Origin: Halieaceae bacterium
Lineage (GTDB): Bacteria > Pseudomonadota > Gammaproteobacteria > Pseudomonadales > Halieaceae
Assembly: GCA_028280635.1 (NCBI GenBank)
Contig: JANQLM010000106.1
Location: 36,094-100,093 of the forward strand
Direction: 5' to 3'
DNA length: 64,000 nucleotides
The notes beneath the pieces were generated by a model, which had not been told where the DNA came from, made no database searches, and saw only the letters and a program-made list of their open reading frames with translations. This document shows, piece after piece, positions 62,162 to 64,000 of the stretch. The stretch's first letter is position 1. Every line of letters starts with the position of its first letter. The translations under genes were made by a program, and so were the position numbers.

Positions 62162-62590
62162 GTGTTCGAGAATGAGCACCCCGCGCGCCGGGTGGCGCTG
62201 CTGTCCCGCGAGTACGTCCAGACCCACAATCGCGAGGGCTGGCTCGGACTCTATTCGGAAGACGCCAGCGTTGAAGACCCCATCGGCATTTCGCCGCTGG
62301 ACCCGACCGGGGAAGGGCACCGTGGCCGCGCCGCCCGCGAGGCCTTCTGGGATACGTTCATCGCACCGGTGGATATCAGTATCGAGATCCTGCACAGCTA
62401 CGCCGCGGGCAGCGAGTGCGCCAACCATATCATCATCACGACCACCATCGACGACGGCCAGGGCAAGCGCTTCGAGCAGAAGGTGCAGGGCATCTTTACC
62501 TACCACGTCAACGAGGCAGGGGAACTTACGGCCCTGCGCGGTTACTGGGAGGTGGATGACCCGAGTAACAGCCTGACGGAACTGACATGA
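62162..62590 (+). CDS. NTF2-like/SnoaL-type protein
   Basis: A 142-aa alpha+beta cone-fold protein. The N-terminal helix pair (ARRVALLSREYVQTHNREGW) leads to LYSEDASVEDPIG, and strand regions follow with ANHIIITTTIDDGQG and VQGIFTYHVNEAGEL. It resembles steroid-delta-isomerase/SnoaL relatives, but no catalytic residue can be assigned safely. GAGGAGTCCTGCC precedes a GTG start. It is coupled by ATGA to the methyltransferase and lies 17 bp behind glcF. It may be a small-molecule isomerase or binding protein. Confidence 0.7.
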   Translation: MFENEHPARRVALLSREYVQTHNREGWLGLYSEDASVEDPIGISPLDPTGEGHRGRAAREAFWDTFIAPVDISIEILHSYAAGSECANHIIITTTIDDGQGKRFEQKVQGIFTYHVNEAGELTALRGYWEVDDPSNSLTELT

Positions 62591-63429
62591 CAGCAAACAG
62601 TGAACAGATCGACTATTGGAACGGCGAAGCCGGCGAGCGCTGGGCCAGCTACGACGACATGATGTCACGGCTGCTGGCGCCAATTGCCGAATTGCTGCTG
62701 GAGCAGCTTCCCCCCGGCGGCGCCCGCGCCGCCCTGGATATTGGCTGCGGCGGTGGCAGCCAGAGCCTGCTGCTGGCCCAGCGGCTCGGTGCGAATGCGA
62801 AGGTGACGGGTGTAGATGTCTCCGCGCCCTTATTGGAGGTAGCCCGTCGCCGGGTCGCTGCGATACCGGAAAAGCTGGATTTCCTGCAGGCGGATGCCGC
62901 GGTATACCCCTTCGAAGCTGGCAGCTATGACCTACTGTTCTCCCGCTTCGGGGTGATGTTTTTTGATGACCCCGAGGCCGCTTTCGCCAACCTGCACCGG
63001 GCCCTGGTGCCGGGTGCGCCACTGTTGTTCTGTTGCTGGCAGTCCCTGCAGGACAACCCCTGGACCTGGTTGGCGGTGCAGGCGGCCCTGGAACACGTGC
63101 CCGCGCCGCCGCCCACACAACCCGGGGAGCCCGGTCCCTTTGCCTTTGCGAATCCCGAGCGGGTGGAGGCCATCCTCGACAGCGCCGGCTTCGAGGCGAT
63201 CAATATCCAGCCGCAGCCGGTGACCCTGCACTGGGGCGAGGGGGAGACGCTGGCGGACAAGGTGCGCGAGCTGGTGCAGATCGGTCCGGTGGGTCGGCTG
63301 CTGGCAGATCAGCCGCCAGACGTGCGCGAGCGAGTGCGCGAATCTATCGCTGAGGTCATGGCGCCCTATTATGACGGCGAATCGCTGGCGCTGGCGGGCC
63401 GCACCTGGTTTGTAACAGCTCGCGCCTAG
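62587..63429 (+). CDS. Class I SAM-dependent methyltransferase
   Basis: A 280-aa methyltransferase. Motif I is LDIGCGGGSQS (50-60); the acidic residue of motif II lies in TGVDVSAPLLE (about 76-86), and LLFSRFGVMFFDDP forms motif IV. The C-terminal half has an extra lid region typical of UbiE/arsenite- or polyketide-type enzymes. Coupled to the NTF2-like gene. The methylated substrate is not known; there are no sterol or quinone genes adjacent. Confidence 0.85.
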   Translation: MTANSEQIDYWNGEAGERWASYDDMMSRLLAPIAELLLEQLPPGGARAALDIGCGGGSQSLLLAQRLGANAKVTGVDVSAPLLEVARRRVAAIPEKLDFLQADAAVYPFEAGSYDLLFSRFGVMFFDDPEAAFANLHRALVPGAPLLFCCWQSLQDNPWTWLAVQAALEHVPAPPPTQPGEPGPFAFANPERVEAILDSAGFEAINIQPQPVTLHWGEGETLADKVRELVQIGPVGRLLADQPPDVRERVRESIAEVMAPYYDGESLALAGRTWFVTARA

Positions 63430-63474
63430 ACGAATACCGCGTCCGCTCGGTCGCGGCGAATCAGTCGCAGCGTA

Positions 63475-64000
63475 TTAATCACCGCGAAAATCGGGCTCGC
63501 GCTTCTCGAAAAAGGCGCGTGCACCCTCCGCCGCATCGTCCATGCCGTGGGTCAGCAGGAACTGGTCCGCGTCCATGAAGCTGGTGGCGTCGTTGAGGGC
63601 GTTGGCGCTGGCGTTGATGGCCCGCTTGGCCATGCGCAGGGGCACAGGGGGCATGGCGGCCACCTGTTTTGCCAGCTCGCCGGCGCGTGCCAGGGTTTGG
63701 CCCGGCTCTACCAGATAGTCCACCAGCCCCCAGTCCAGCGCCGTGGCGGCCGAAGTGTGCTCGGCCAGTAGCAGTAGCTGCTTGGTTTTGGCCGGTCCCA
63801 CCAGGTTTACGAAACGCGGTACGCTTTGCCAGCTCATGTTCATGCCCAGCTTCAACTCGGGGACATAGAGCGTGGCGTTGTGGGCAGCCACACGCCAGTC
63901 GCAGGCGACCGCCAGCGCCATGCCGCCGCCAATACACATGCCTTCCATGGCGACCACGGTGACGGCTTCGATGGCTTCCCAGGCAGCGCACATGGCGGGG
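63475..64000 (-). CDS. Enoyl-CoA hydratase/isomerase, partial (5' end outside window)
   Basis: The C-terminal 175 codons of a crotonase, open to the window edge. Visible are the oxyanion loop EGMCIGGGMALAVACDWR, the middle LYVPELKLGMNMSWQSVPR, and the C-terminal FFEKREPDFRG, which is a common ending in this family. One catalytic glutamate falls in the PELKLG position; the first is replaced by alanine in GGGMALA, so hydratase activity is uncertain and an isomerase or thioesterase role is possible. The N-terminal third is not in the window. Confidence 0.85.
   Translation of the reverse strand, partial: PAMCAAWEAIEAVTVVAMEGMCIGGGMALAVACDWRVAAHNATLYVPELKLGMNMSWQSVPRFVNLVGPAKTKQLLLLAEHTSAATALDWGLVDYLVEPGQTLARAGELAKQVAAMPPVPLRMAKRAINASANALNDATSFMDADQFLLTHGMDDAAEGARAFFEKREPDFRGD

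Overview
The window is GC-rich, densely coded bacterial chromosome with short intergenic gaps and many 1-4 bp gene overlaps. Gene content points to an aerobic, free-living gammaproteobacterium, probably of the marine OM60/NOR5 (Halieaceae-like) type. The pointers are a TonB-dependent receptor, IorAB-type molybdo-hydroxylase, Coq7-family ubiquinone hydroxylase, a valine catabolic operon, glcDEF, FeoAB with a good Fur box, and FlgO/TPR proteins. The taxonomic placement is inference from gene content. No tRNA, rRNA, CRISPR array, IS element or phage gene was seen.

Layout. 0-6.3 kb: a TorF-like outer-membrane protein overlapping an HNH nuclease, a serine hydrolase, two tandem ABC1/UbiB-type kinases and a LEA14-like lipoprotein. 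6.4-12.9 kb: a two-subunit IorAB oxidoreductase convergent with a TonB-dependent receptor, then a class II glutamine amidotransferase. 13.0-17.9 kb: HMG-CoA lyase with a HyuA/HyuB (hydantoinase/oxoprolinase/carboxylase family) pair. 17.9-23.6 kb: Coq7-type hydroxylase, orphan ArsC, FlgO-like/TPR membrane protein, an unknown exported protein, and an NTT-type nucleotide transporter with a C-terminal cadherin-like domain. 23.6-31 kb: cold-shock gene with a long leader, OsmC, DUF481, a 58-aa protein gene preceded by 11-bp phased repeats, hydroxyacid dehydrogenase, DUF885 protein, a TPR-family gene relic, a DegP-like lipoprotein and a DUF4136 lipoprotein. 31-44.8 kb: LysR and PepSY genes, an AraC regulator divergent from a valine/isobutyrate catabolism operon, MFS transporter, S9 peptidase and phospholipase D-like lipoprotein. 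44.8-57 kb: FeoAB, a sulfotransferase, a 1190-aa sulfotransferase-like/GT2/GT4 fusion, a Gld-type ABC exporter, and a TSUP permease. 57-64 kb: glutathione reductase divergent from glcDEF, NTF2-like and methyltransferase genes, and a partial crotonase gene.

How the genes work together. The 33.7-39.9 kb operon supplies isobutyryl-CoA dehydrogenation, hydration, thioester hydrolysis and 3-hydroxyisobutyrate oxidation. Its aldehyde dehydrogenase is of the acylating EutE/SauS type, not the usual MmsA type. The 56.1-47.0 kb minus-strand run links a GldA/GldFG exporter to large surface-glycan-type enzymes. glcDEF feeds electrons from glycolate oxidation into respiration. I found no defence or mobile system. 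The least explained items are the phased AGACA repeats with their 58-aa gene, the NTT-cadherin fusion, the sulfotransferase/double glycosyltransferase fusion, and a structured leader with a 27-codon hydrophobic ORF.
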